A DNA stretch of 64,000 bases from Cinclus cinclus. Lineage: Eukaryota > Chordata > Aves > Passeriformes > Cinclidae. The DNA lies in assembly GCF_963662255.1 (NCBI RefSeq), contig NC_085053.1, positions 2,480,001 through 2,544,000 on the forward strand, given 5' to 3'. The translations under genes and the position numbers were made by a program. Within the stretch, counting starts at the first letter, position 1. Each line of letters begins with the position of its first letter. Of the stretch, positions 36,205 to 48,566 are shown in pieces. The notes beneath the pieces are model-generated. The model was not told where the DNA came from and did no database searches. It saw only the letters and a list, made by a program, of their open reading frames with translations.

Positions 36205-39200
36205 GTAACTGGAAAGACACAGTGCATCCCTCACTCCTGCCCATCCTGTCGCTGTCTACCTCGTCCAGCAAGCCCTTCAGCTCACTGCCCTCTTCCCTTC
36301 TGCCCTTCCCTTGCCTCCCTGCCTCCTGCAGACCCAATTTCTTTCCCTGTCTCTCTCTCCCTCTCTCCTGTGTCCTGTCTGGGAAGTCCTCACCGAGAGA
36401 AGTATGTTCCATGAGGAACCAGCTCCCTGCTCTGCCCCCCACCCGCTCTGATTCCCTGCTGCAGTCCCTGGATCTCAGGCACCACGGGGGGAATGTGAGC
36501 AGCGCTGCGGTAACGCCTGTCACACCTCTGGCTGGGAAATTCGGGAACAAACAGAGGCACGGGGCACTGAAAGGTGGGGGGTAGGAGGCATCTGGAGAGG
36601 CACCAGCAGGACCCTGTAGTGGGCTCGGTGTCCGCTGGAGCCTGGCTGGGAGCGTGGCACTCCCTGTGCTCTCATCTGGAGTTTATGGAGTGGAGCATCC
36701 CGGGCCCACGGCCCTGGGGCCATAGTTGGAGGCTGTGCAACAATTCCTGGGACTGAGGAGTTCCTGGATTCTGTGCTTGTTAAATGCTGCGAGCTGCCTG
36801 TGCTGCACCAGGGAGACACTCGGTGCATTTAATTAACATTTAATTTGCTTCAAGATTACATTAAAGTGTGCAATAATAGAAGCTCTCCGAAGGGCGGGAG
36901 GAGAAGGGGGAAACAGGCAAGCTACAGATTGGCTCAGGCACTGGTGCTGAAGTGTTCTGAAAGAATTACAGATGGAAGGGGAAAAGATGCTGTACTTGTG
37001 CAGCCACAGAAAGTATTCGGCATCTGTTTGGCAGCAGGGCTTGGAGAAGGGCTTTCAGCAGCTCCAAGCAGGTCCAGCGGCTGAGAAGTGGAGACGGGGT
37101 GGCTAAATGCTCCTCCCATGGTCCAGAGGAGAGAATGGCCTGGTTTGATGTCTAGGGAATCTCTGAGAGGAGATGACCTCGGGCTGGAGAGGCAGATCAC
37201 AGAGCCCCTGCAAACCCACGAAGCAGCCCCTATGTGTTTTTGGGGAGAGGGTGATGGCACTCCCTTGCAATGCATGCGTGTGCTCCCTCCCTGTCCCTCT
37301 GTCCCTGTCCATCCCGGGTTATGTAATGAAGGATGCTGCGGCTGCTGTCCTGGGAAGGGGCTGGGCAAGGACACCAGGGGCTGGCACAGGACTGAAGGCT
37401 CTGGGGCTGGGCTGAAATTTAGAGGAAAAAAGCAGTAAAGCCATTTTCTGCCTGGGTAAGCGTGTCAGGAAACAGGCAGTTTGATCCTGCTTATGTAATC
37501 CTGAGTCTAAAGAAGCCACCTGGGATCGATCCTGGCCGGGAACTCACGGAGCTGCAGCGCAGGCTCACCTTGCAGGTGCCTTACTACCCCTCTCCTTCCT
37601 CCAGCCCTATCCTGCCCTCCACCTCTGGTATTTGTGCTGGTGCTGGTGCTGGTGCTGCTGGAATGTGGTGACTGATTTCTTGTGCTGCTGCCCATTGCTC
37701 TCCTCCCACACTTGACCGGAGCAGGACTTTCCAAGAAACCATCCCAAAGCGCAGCCTTCCAAAGCCCTTTTGCCAGCCAAGGCAGCTGAATGCCTGGTGT
37801 GAGAGAGCCTTCAGCTGCTCTGGTGCTGTGTTCACCCTGAACATCTGCCTGGAGATGTCTCAGGGTCCCTCTCACACATGAGGAAACCGAGGACACAGAT
37901 ATGGCACAGAGCCACTGAGGGTTTTTTTGGGTTTGTTCTTTTTCGTTTTGCCAAGCTGGCTAGACTTATAATCATCCTCTTCTTTGGTTTTCCCCTGCTA
38001 ACACCCCTGCTTCCCCACCTCGACCACAGGAACAGAGGGATGAGGACTCGCCTGGGCTGCCTGTCTCACAAATCAGACTCATATAATGATTTCACAGCTA
38101 TTCTTCCGGACAAGCCCAACCGGGCTTTGAAGTGAGTATAGCTGCAGCATCCCACCCGAACCCCACTCCTGCCCTTCCCCTCCCCAGCCACCACCCCCCC
38201 ACCCAGTATTGTGTTCCTTTTGTTGTACTTTGTATGAGCTGTGACTGCTTCCACGAGGAAAACAAACCGGCCCTGATCCAACAGGAGCAGCCTCAGGAAA
38301 CACCTGGATCCTTCACAGGAGCTCTGCCTTGAGACAGGACCTGCTCACAGTGCCCACTGCTGTGTGTGGGACATGTCTGCACCTCTTTGGGGATGACATT
38401 TACACCTCTGCCATCACAGATCGAAACCTGAGCAGTTGGCTTGGTGCAAGAGGTGACCAGAAATTTCAGGTCATCTTCAGCTCAGCCTTGTATTTAACAC
38501 TGCCGAAATTCGGGTGATGGTTTGGACAGTGCTTGAGGGAGATGCTTCAAACCCTCCAGTAGTCCTGATTTGAGACGTATGGGATGGGACTCATCTGATC
38601 ACAGGTCCCTGCTTACACCTGAGCTAAGATCTGTCCTTCCCCTGAAAGGCAAGCCAGAGAAATAAACATTTCTGCAAGGCTGAATTTCGTTTTGCCTGAA
38701 TTTTGGCTTTTACAATGTAAATGTCTGCATCTGAGCTTGTTCCCTGGGCCTCTGCTTAGAGACAATGAGGAAAAATGGGTCCATTTTTGGGTATGATTCA
38801 TCTGGCCTGTTTTACCTGCCTGCCTGGGGATGTGAGGTGAGCAGAGATGAGTCCCTGCAGGTGCCTTGGTATCTCCTCACTGATTCTAAAGGAAGCCCAG
38901 GGTCACTTGGCTCAGTTCTACACTCTAGACCTCCAAAATCAGGTGAGAAGAATTCCAGCCTCCCTAGGTGTCCTCATCACACAGCTCCAGAAAGGGTGAG
39001 AAGCTGTGGGTTGTCTGTAACTTGCCCCTTCCTTTCCTTACAGAAGACTGTCAACAGAAGAAGCGACAAGATGGGCAGATTCTTTTGATGTCCTTTTGTC
39101 CCATAAATGTGAGTAGAGACCAAATTACACCTTTTTTTTCCCCCTCCTCTGCCCTTAACCCCTATCCAGGGCCATGGTGCCTCAGAGCTGCTCACTCCCC

Positions 39201-42200
39201 AGCAGTCACAGGCAGGAAAAAAAAAAAAAGAGTTTTGTGTGTTCCCTTCACCTCTTTGTTCCTGACCACGAGGAAAACCACAACTGCTAAAGCCATCAGC
39301 CCAAGGTTCTGCCTTTTCCAGCTCAGTACCCTTGACCAGCTTGCCCTGCTGCAGAGGAGTCACCTGTGGTGCCCCTGAGCAGAGCCTGATTTGCAGTTAT
39401 CACAGCAAACCCAAATATTTCACATCCAGAGACCTTATGCCAACCTGTAATCAGCAGCCCCAGCTCTGTTCAATCCTATGAGTTCTGTTCAGCAATTATT
39501 GCTCTGCTTCACCAGCATTTTCACACTGAGAAATTACAAACAAAGCAAAATTCCCAGTATGGGCTCATTCATGGGCTTCTATTGGAGAATAAAACCCGAA
39601 CGAGTCGAGGTTGGCGAAAAGTCAACGTGGGTGCTGAACTGTTTTATGGCAATAAGGAGCTGTCTGGCTTGCTCAGAGACTCAGGTTTTCCTCACATTTT
39701 AAAATATAAGTGTAGAATTATATTATTAAGAGAAGGGTAATTTTGCTAGGTTTCTACTGAGATGACAACAGTTTTGGCAGTGAATTAAGTGACAACTTTA
39801 AACAGGCTGGCTGACCAAGGCAGGAAAAGCAGGATGTAATTTTAGCAGCAGTATCTAGTTGAGATCATTGCTCTTGCAGCCAATAGGGGAAAAAATATAT
39901 GGTGTAGCCAGGTATGGCTAAAAAGGAACATTTCTTTTGTGGAAATTCAGAACAAGAAGGGGAAAATGCACCAAAGAGATTATAGGGTAATCACCTGGGG
40001 GGTGGAGAGAGGGGAGGGCAGGATATTCACATCCCTGTTATCATCCTGAACTCAAACCCATTTCTTCTTCACTGGTGCAAAAGTAGAAATTTTCTTTATT
40101 AAGCTGCAGAAGAAGCACTTGGATTACAAACCCCAGTGAATTTACCCACCTATGTCCTGATGTTATACAGATTCTTCTCTCTTCAGCTGACTAATGCAAA
40201 AATCCATGCTAAATCAAACCTCAGTTCAATTATTTTGGCCAGCAGCCTCCACAAGGGTGTCTGGTTTTATTAATAAATTAGCCTTATAGAGTGATAAATG
40301 GATTATCAAGATTGCTCCTATCTCTTAGAATGGAAAGTAATTCTGGTAACTCTCTGGCACTAATGAAAAATATTCAGTTTCTAATGAAAAATATTCAGTT
40401 CCTAATAGCAACGGAAGGTGATCTTTAAAATTTAAATTAATCTTTTTTTATCAGCAGTCACGGTGGCATTGCCTGGTGATTGGTGGCAAAAAAAATAATT
40501 GCTGTTTAATAAACTACTTTCTAAAGGAATATTTTATAACTGCTCTGCACCTGAAGTTTCTGGAATTGTCAGCCTGGCAGTCAAGGGTTATAATGATGCA
40601 AATACAAAAAGTTCTGTTGAAACAGAAGTGTTATTTTAGTTACACTGGTTTAAAGGAGAGAAGAGCATGTACTCAGAGAATTAATTATATTGTGCGAGTC
40701 GCATTTTTGCTGTTAGGATGTGCTGATGTTAGACAGCTAAGGGAGCCTTACGCCTTAACTGGCCAAAATCTGGGAGTAAATAAAGCTGTGCCTGGCCTGC
40801 TGGCATCTGTCTGTAGGGAAGCTGCCAGCAAAAATTCTGCTTTTAGTGCCAAGAGGAGGACAGAGCTGCCCCAGTCTAATTTCCCTGTGACTGCTCAGGT
40901 AGAACAGCATTAGCTGGGGAAAATTGGAATTCATGCTTGGGGACATGGGCTAAGCACCAGCTGGGCTTGAGGAGAATTCCCCTCGGGGCTCAGAGCATCA
41001 GCAGGTAGAACATTTCTGCTCCACACATCTGTCAGAAGCTGTCTCCACTAGATGGACAGTTTATTTATTTTGGAAAGGGGATTGTGATGTCGGGGGGTTG
41101 TGCGGCGCTTTCTGCTGCACTCAGATGGTTTTGGTCCCTTCCAGCCAAACTGTTCTCCAGGGAAAATAAACCCCAAAGCGCTCGAGAGGGACTCAGGAAC
41201 TGGGTGGAGCAGCTGAAAGCGGGGCAGACCTCGTGGGCAATATTGCAAGGGGTTGGACAAGTGGCAAAATTTCTCCAAGGAGGAGGAATGTGGATCAGAG
41301 CTCCCTAAGAGGCTCTCCAGAGTGCCCAGCCAAGCAGGCTGCCCTTGTACACAGAGGGGACTCACAGGGCTCCATGAGATGGGGAAAAACATTTCTTCCC
41401 CATCCTGTTCTCATCAGTCTCCAAGAGGTTCTAAATGGAAGCGAGCTGAGGAGGTGTCGCAGACTCTGGGCAGTCTCATCGTGCCAGGCTGGATGGGGCT
41501 TTGTGTCCCTGCCCGTGGCACAGGGGTTGGAATGAAATGGTTTGTAAGGTCCCTTCCAGCTCAAACCATTCTGGTGGTTCTATGACCACCTTTGCCAGAC
41601 ATCCCTTGAAGTGTGATGGCCCTGGGGAGCTCCCCCTGATCTCCCCTCATTTTTAATGAATGAATGGATGACTGTGCAGGCAATGTTTGATCCTGACCTG
41701 CTGCCGTGGGCAGGATTGCCCTGCGAGGAGGATTGAAATCCCCTGGGATTTGAAGCAGTTGTTTTCTCTTGGGAGATTCCCAGGCCGGGTAATGCCCCTC
41801 TGCATAGAGTGGTCTGATTTGGATTAATTCCCCGAGCCGTTCAAAGGATAATTTGAGTGGACGGTAACTAGAGATTGCGAGCAGGAAAGGTGGGAGGGCT
41901 CTCCCCCACCTCTTTTTTGTGCTGGCCCTGGGACTCAATTCCCTCATCCCTCCTGGAGTGAGCAGTGCTGAACAGCAGGATGCAGATAGATAGGTCAGTG
42001 CAATGATATCCTAATTGTTTTTGCTAATGGGTGAAGTAAATCAACTCAGAAACCCCGGGGTCAGGCAGACAATCCCTATTTTACATCGGGAGCTCTGTCT
42101 GAGCTCGCTGCCAGACGAAAGCAAGCCGTGTTCCCTGGGGTCAGGGTTTCTGAGCAAGCAACAGGAGAGGGGAGCCTGATGCTGCTGTGGTCAGGGAATT

Positions 42201-45200
42201 GAGAGAGTAAGAGGCAGACCAGACCGCGTGCAGCTTTTCCTTGGGTGCCCAGGGAGAAAAAGTGGTGTTTGCAACACGCTGGATTCCAACATCTTTCCCC
42301 ATTTTGTGCCAGGGAAGTGAGCTCGGAGCGGTCCCCGGAGTGTGAGTGCATGCGTGTGAGTAACTGAGGAGTAATCCCCTCACTGTGCCCGTGCCCAGCA
42401 GGCACAGGCTGGCCAGCCAGATGAGGATTTCTTCTGACAGGCTGCTGGAGGGAAATACAAGCAATAGCATGTCTCGTTCTGCTTCCCTCATGGGGCTGGA
42501 CACATGGCTTATCCTTCGTCCAGCATCCAGCAGGACAGTCTGTCCTCAGCCCTTGGTCACTTCCCAACAAAACACTCAACACCAAAAACCTTCATGCTGA
42601 ATTCCCACTTCTATCTCGAGGGTGATTTTGCTCCAGATTTTTTGTGATCTCCGTGCTCTTCTGCCCAAACTTTATTGTTGTTCTCCTCCTTCTGTTGTCT
42701 ACACATTCCTTCACTTCCTACACAGCACAGGAATATCCCAACCTACTCCCAGCTCTTTCTAAGCCAGAACAGCATTAGCATTGTGCTGGTGACAGGCAGC
42801 TGAGATTAAGGAAAGCACTGCTCAGCAGCTGTGAGAGCACGTCCATGTGCTGTGCAGGGCAATTGTGACCTTGCTCCTCCAGCCCTGGACCTCACACATT
42901 CCACGGAGCAAATCCATTCATCCATCCATCCATCCATCCATCCATCCATCCATCCATCCATCCATCTGCCAGCCACGGGTACTCTACCTTTACTCCCTGC
43001 ATGAGGTCTGGTTGCTGAGGGGATGAAACATTAAATAAATGATTATTGATTGTTTTCTTGCTCTGACAGTGGCAGGTGCTTGGTTATTAAACTGCCTGAG
43101 CGACTTAGGCCACTAATTTGGGCTCTTCCTCGTGCTGATGAAGTTTAGTTAAGATCTGTCTTGTGTTTTCTGCTCCCCACTCCAGTCCCTTCTTGCTGGA
43201 AAGGATCCACTCTCCATCTCCTGAACGGGATTTCAGGAGTCTCTGTCCTCACATGGCCGTCGAACTGCCTGGCACTGCCCATTCATAAAACACAAATTCC
43301 TGTCATTGCCTAACTCACAGGTGACCTGCAGGATCCTGAATAACATCTGAGCACTTGCACAATCCCTCCTGCACGTGCCTCAGTCAGTCTGAATGGAGAG
43401 CAGGGCATTTTGAAGCTCATATATATATTTACACTGCAGAAGTGAAATAGCAAACGTCTGCTGCTTCTCCCTCAGACTCTCAGCATTCAGTAGAGCTCTG
43501 CTTCTTTGCCTTCATCTTATCTGCTCCATCAGGAGCCATTTCCTCCTTTGGCTTCAAGCAAAGGAGACTCTTGAGTCAAATTCCTGAATAATTGTCCAAT
43601 AATTGTCCTGAAGGGCAGTGCACCTACACCAGCACATCCAGTCCTCCTGAGTGGAAGTGCCTTTGGGCCTCAGGTTAGGGATTATCTTGTGCTGCTGCCT
43701 CTGCAGACTTCTAAACCTGCTTTTAATTTCTGTGCTTTCTCTGTAAAGCACCCCTGTGGAACTGCTGGGATATTTCAGGAGGTGAAATCTCTCTCCTGCT
43801 CATATCACACTGCACTCCAGCTGTGGTTGTCCTGGGAAAAAACAGATGTCCAGTTGGGTGGGGGAGCTTTGAAATGCTGGTCATTCATGAGTGATCATTG
43901 CTTGAAAGCCTTCATGTGCTAGGAAGGAGAGGAGGAGTTTGAAGTCAATATCTAGGGGCTGGCAGCTCCCCTGCCTAATTGTCCTCCTACCCTTTCAATC
44001 AGACCTGTCATTGCTCCATGACAAACTTTTGGCTGTGATTCCCCAGACCTGGCTGTCAGGCACAACTGGAAACCTGGCAGGCAGTCAAGGGCTAAAGATG
44101 AAAACTGGAAAACCTGGCAGTCAGGGATGACCTCTTCTGCATCCAAAGTGTCCCATGCAAGGACCTCACGGGTTCAGCCTCACCACTTGCAGCTCCTCGA
44201 AGCTGTGAGGACTGCATGACAGGAGTGCATGAAAAAAAAAAAGCAGAGAACAGCCAGACACTATTATTTATCCATTCACTGTCTAAACTTATTTCAGGAT
44301 AAAAAGGAGCTGATTGACATTAGAGCAGGAGGCAGAGCTCATGGAAACCTTCTGGTCCCAGGGGAACCTGCTGCAGCTGCTCTCTGGGGCAGGGCTGTAG
44401 CAAATGCCTTTCTCTCCTTGTCACTCATGACATTCCCTTCTTTTAGCAGACATTACATTTTTCAGATATTATATTTTTTTCAGGTATTATATTTCTCAGG
44501 TGTCATCATTTTCAGGTGTCATATTTTCCAGGTATTTTATTTTTCAGGTATTTTATTTTTCAGGCATCATATTTTTCAGTTATTATATTCTGCATCAATG
44601 ACCTTTTGCAGATGTGGTACTTTCATGTAACGCTGCTGTTCCTGCAAGTGACCCTCTGTCAGTGCTGTGGCTCTGGGATTGCTGTAGAGGAAAAGAGGGG
44701 GGGGGGAAAGGGCCAGGGCAGAGACAGGGGAGCAAGACCTCAGCACGGACACAGCAGAGACTGCAGTGACACAGCTGGAATATTTAATGTCAAACATCCT
44801 AGGAGCTGATGATTTATAAAATGACATGGATCTTGAGGATCTGGAACTTTCTCCCTGTTTTATTTCTTTTTTTTTTCTCTGAAAGCTGTCAGCCTGCGAA
44901 GTCTCCTTGCTTTGCTCTCACACAAGCCCTGTGTATTTTAGAAGCACTAAGGTGGGCACAGGTTTTTGTGTCCCAGATTTCAGGAAGGGGAGCAACTCTA
45001 CAACACCCCTCACCTTCACCAAATTTATCTACCCACAGAGATGCTCAAAGTAGCCACGGGCAGGGTGATCCTGACAGGCTCCTGCTCCTTTGGCATTCTG
45101 CTCTGCTGATGTCACAATATTGCCCCAGGCTTGGACCCACAATTTGCAGTGTTACTTGGACAAGAGGTCCAGTTTTGTCTACCCTAGCAGTGCAAAACCC

Positions 45201-48200
45201 TGATCTCCTCCAAAAACTGCTTGAATGAAGAAATGTCAGGATGAGCTGGAATAATGCAGCTATTTCTGTGGCTGACAGTAGGAAGGAGCATGGCTGAGAG
45301 GGGATGGATCCATTTTTATTGCTGATAGCAGGCTGCTGATGGAGCAGTCAGTGAAAAAAAACCTTAATGAAGGAGCTTTGAGGAACACAGAGCAGAAAGG
45401 TTTAGCCTCTAATTTGGGCTTGTCTGGCCTAATATCTCTTCTGCCTTTCCCTCTGAGGATCTGGGCAGTCAGTCATCTCCTCTGACTGACACGAAGACAG
45501 AAATAGGATTGTTTGTTGCTTTTCAATACCCAGGGCCACTGCTTAGGGCTTGAGGCTTCAGCAGGAGCTGGAAAATATCTCCACGTCCTAAGTTATTACC
45601 AGAAACAAGGGAAGCAGGAAGAAGTTTAGGACATGCAAGGGAGATGCAGAGCAGTGTTACATTGCTAAAGATCTGCAGCACACATAGCAATAGTTATCTA
45701 TAGCATATAAATAGAAAATAAATAGCATATATACTATCTATAGCATATAGATAGTATATACAGCATATGGAATGAACAGCCTGTTTGAGAAAATTGTCCA
45801 CAGGGATCTGGACAAGCTTGAGAAATAAGCCCATGGAAGTCTCATGAGGTTTAATCAGACCAAGTGCAAGGTGCTGCACCTGGATTCCCTCCAGTATCTG
45901 TCCAGGCTGGGGGATGAACAGATCAAGAACAGCCCTGCCCAGAAGGACTTGAGGATGCTGGTGGATGAGAGGCTGGACATGCCCTGTCCTTGCTCCCTCC
46001 ATCCTTTGGAGGAATCTGACCTCACCAAGTCCATCCCCAGTCCCATCAGTATTTTTAGATGGTTTCTTGGAAGTAGACAGGGCTGACTCAAGAGCTTTCC
46101 AGTCATGAAAAAAACTACAAAAACCTGGACCCTGTTGCAAAAGACCGGGAAGAGTTAGAAACACGTTACAAAAAAAAAAAAAAAACAAAAAAAAAAAGAG
46201 AGAGAAGCTAAATTTATCCTGAGGAGAAAGGGTATGTGTGAAGCCTTCAGCTACTTCAAATGTGCTAGTGCCATTCAGGGAAAGGAAATAAAAAACAATG
46301 GCTGTGTCCATAAATAGGCCCAGGCAGGGGTTTAAGAGGACGCAGATTGCCTAATAAATCTTTCCATATTTCTAATCTGCCCGGGCTGACTCAGATGGCA
46401 TTACTGAAATGTCACAATTGCTGAGCATTAGCAAGTGATAAGCACACTTTTACCACGGACTAGACAAGCCATGATTAGGCCGAGTCCTTTCCCTCTTTAC
46501 TGGAGCTGTAACAGACTCTCAGAGAGCTTTCCTCTGTTTAAATAAGAACTAAAAATGGCACAAGGCAATAAAGCAAAATGACAGAAAACACAGGAGACAA
46601 ACTCACAGCAGCCATGTTTAATTTATTAAAGGTTTTTCTTAGTGACGGGCAGCTCGTTACAAACGAGCTCTTGCATTAACGTGAGTTGAAGCTGGAGGAA
46701 CTTTCCAAAGGGGGGGTGTCCCAACCCTGAGGAAAGCCACATGAGCTGGAAAAACACTTCTTCAGAGTTCCACTGGGTGACGTTTGTCTTTTGGTGTAAG
46801 TTATGGACGCCATCCCGGGGTTGCAGAACTTGGGAGAATAAACAAATGGTGTTGGTCAGGCAGGGGTGGATGGATGGAAGGATGTCCGTGTGCTGCCTGG
46901 AGGAGCTGGAGCACAGGCTACACAGATGTAGGAGCAATCAAATGGATATTTAGTGAGGGGCCTTCAAAGGCCACGCCGAGATGGAAACAAAAGGGGGTTT
47001 GCTCATAAGGTCTCACATTTTTATAGGTTTTAGTCCATTTGCATGCAGAAGTCAGCTGTCCAATTAATAGCCTCCAATCATGAAGTTCCATCCTCTTTTC
47101 ACTTTGTTTATGCCCAGGGCCTGAAGTTTGAAGAGATTGTCCTTGAGTCCCCAGCTGGAATAGGACTGTTTTGTCGTTACCAGCTGTGAAAAGATCCTAG
47201 TAGCCCTTAGTATAAAACTAAAAGCTGCACACCCAAGCACAACAGAAAAACTTAAAAATAAAAGCATCAGTTTCTCCCCTTTAGAGGATCTACAAGGCCT
47301 CTGTCTTGTCGAGTCTCTATTCTGAATATAAATATTTGCAATATTTATATAATATTATATTTATTGTATAAATATACTTAGAATAATATTAATTTTAAAT
47401 ACTTAGAATATAAGTATAAATATTTACTAAATATTTAATGGAAGACTGATAAGTGTCTAACAATAATAAGTATTATTAATTAAAAAATAAATAATAATAA
47501 TATTTACTGACAATATTTAATTACAGGTAAGTGACTAAAATAATAAGTATTAATAACAAAAACAATAATATTTATAAATAATAAAAATAATAATATTTAC
47601 TGACAAGAAGTGTTTAATGGGAGACAGATAACTGTCTAAAAAGAGTAAATATTATTAATAATAAAAAATAAAATATTTATAAATAATAAGAATAATAATA
47701 TTTACTGACAAGAAGTATTTAATGACAGATAAGTGTCTGACAATAATAGATAATAGTAATAAAAATAATAATATTTACAAATAGTAAAAATAATATCTAC
47801 TGTCAATAAATATTTGATGGGAGACAGATAAGTATCTAACAATCATAAATAAAATAATGAAGCAAAGAATATTTATAAATAATAAGAACAATAATATATA
47901 CTGGCAATAAGTATTTAATGACAGATAAATGTCTGACAATAATATGTATTATTAATAAAAGATAATATTATTTATAAATAATAAAAATAATAATTTTTAC
48001 TGACAATAAGTACTTAATGACAGATAAGTGTCTGACAATAATAGATATTGTTAATAATATTTATAGATATATTAATAATAAAAAATTACTGACAAGAAGT
48101 ATTTAATGACAGATAAGTGCCCGACAATAATAAATACTATAAATAAATAAATAATATTTATAAATAATAAAAGCAATATTTATTGACAATAAGTATTTAA

Positions 48201-48516
48201 TGATAGATAAGTGTCTGACAATAATATATATTAATAATAAATAAATAATATTTGCAAATAATAAAAGCAATATTTACTGACAAGAGGTATTTAATGACAG
48301 ATAAGTATCTGACAGTAATATGTATTGTTATTAATAATATTTATATATATATAATATTATTAATAAAATGATATTTACTGACAAGAAGTATTTAATGACA
48401 GGTAAGTGCCTAACAATAATAAATATAAATAATAAAATAATTATTTTTATAAATTAATAGTAATAGAAATAATAATTTTTACTGACAAGAGGTATTTAAT
48501 GACAGATAAGTATCTG

Positions 48517-48566
<50 letters not shown>

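Larger units (their letters stand above)
39109..47330. other. RGS8 intron 3, 5' part
   Basis: Non-coding. It contains CR1 fragments (41480-41585, 45785-46030), an LTR-like copy (about 46575-47275), a (CATC)n run, a TTTTCAGGT array and a 33-bp palindrome. A direct repeat of AATGAAAAATATTCAGTT occurs near 40361-40400. The rest is AT-rich with no exon visible. Confidence 0.6.

Noticed and set aside
45694..46311. 205-codon minus-strand frame
   Set aside because: It is antisense to a CR1 fragment and crosses an A-rich run and an AT palindrome.
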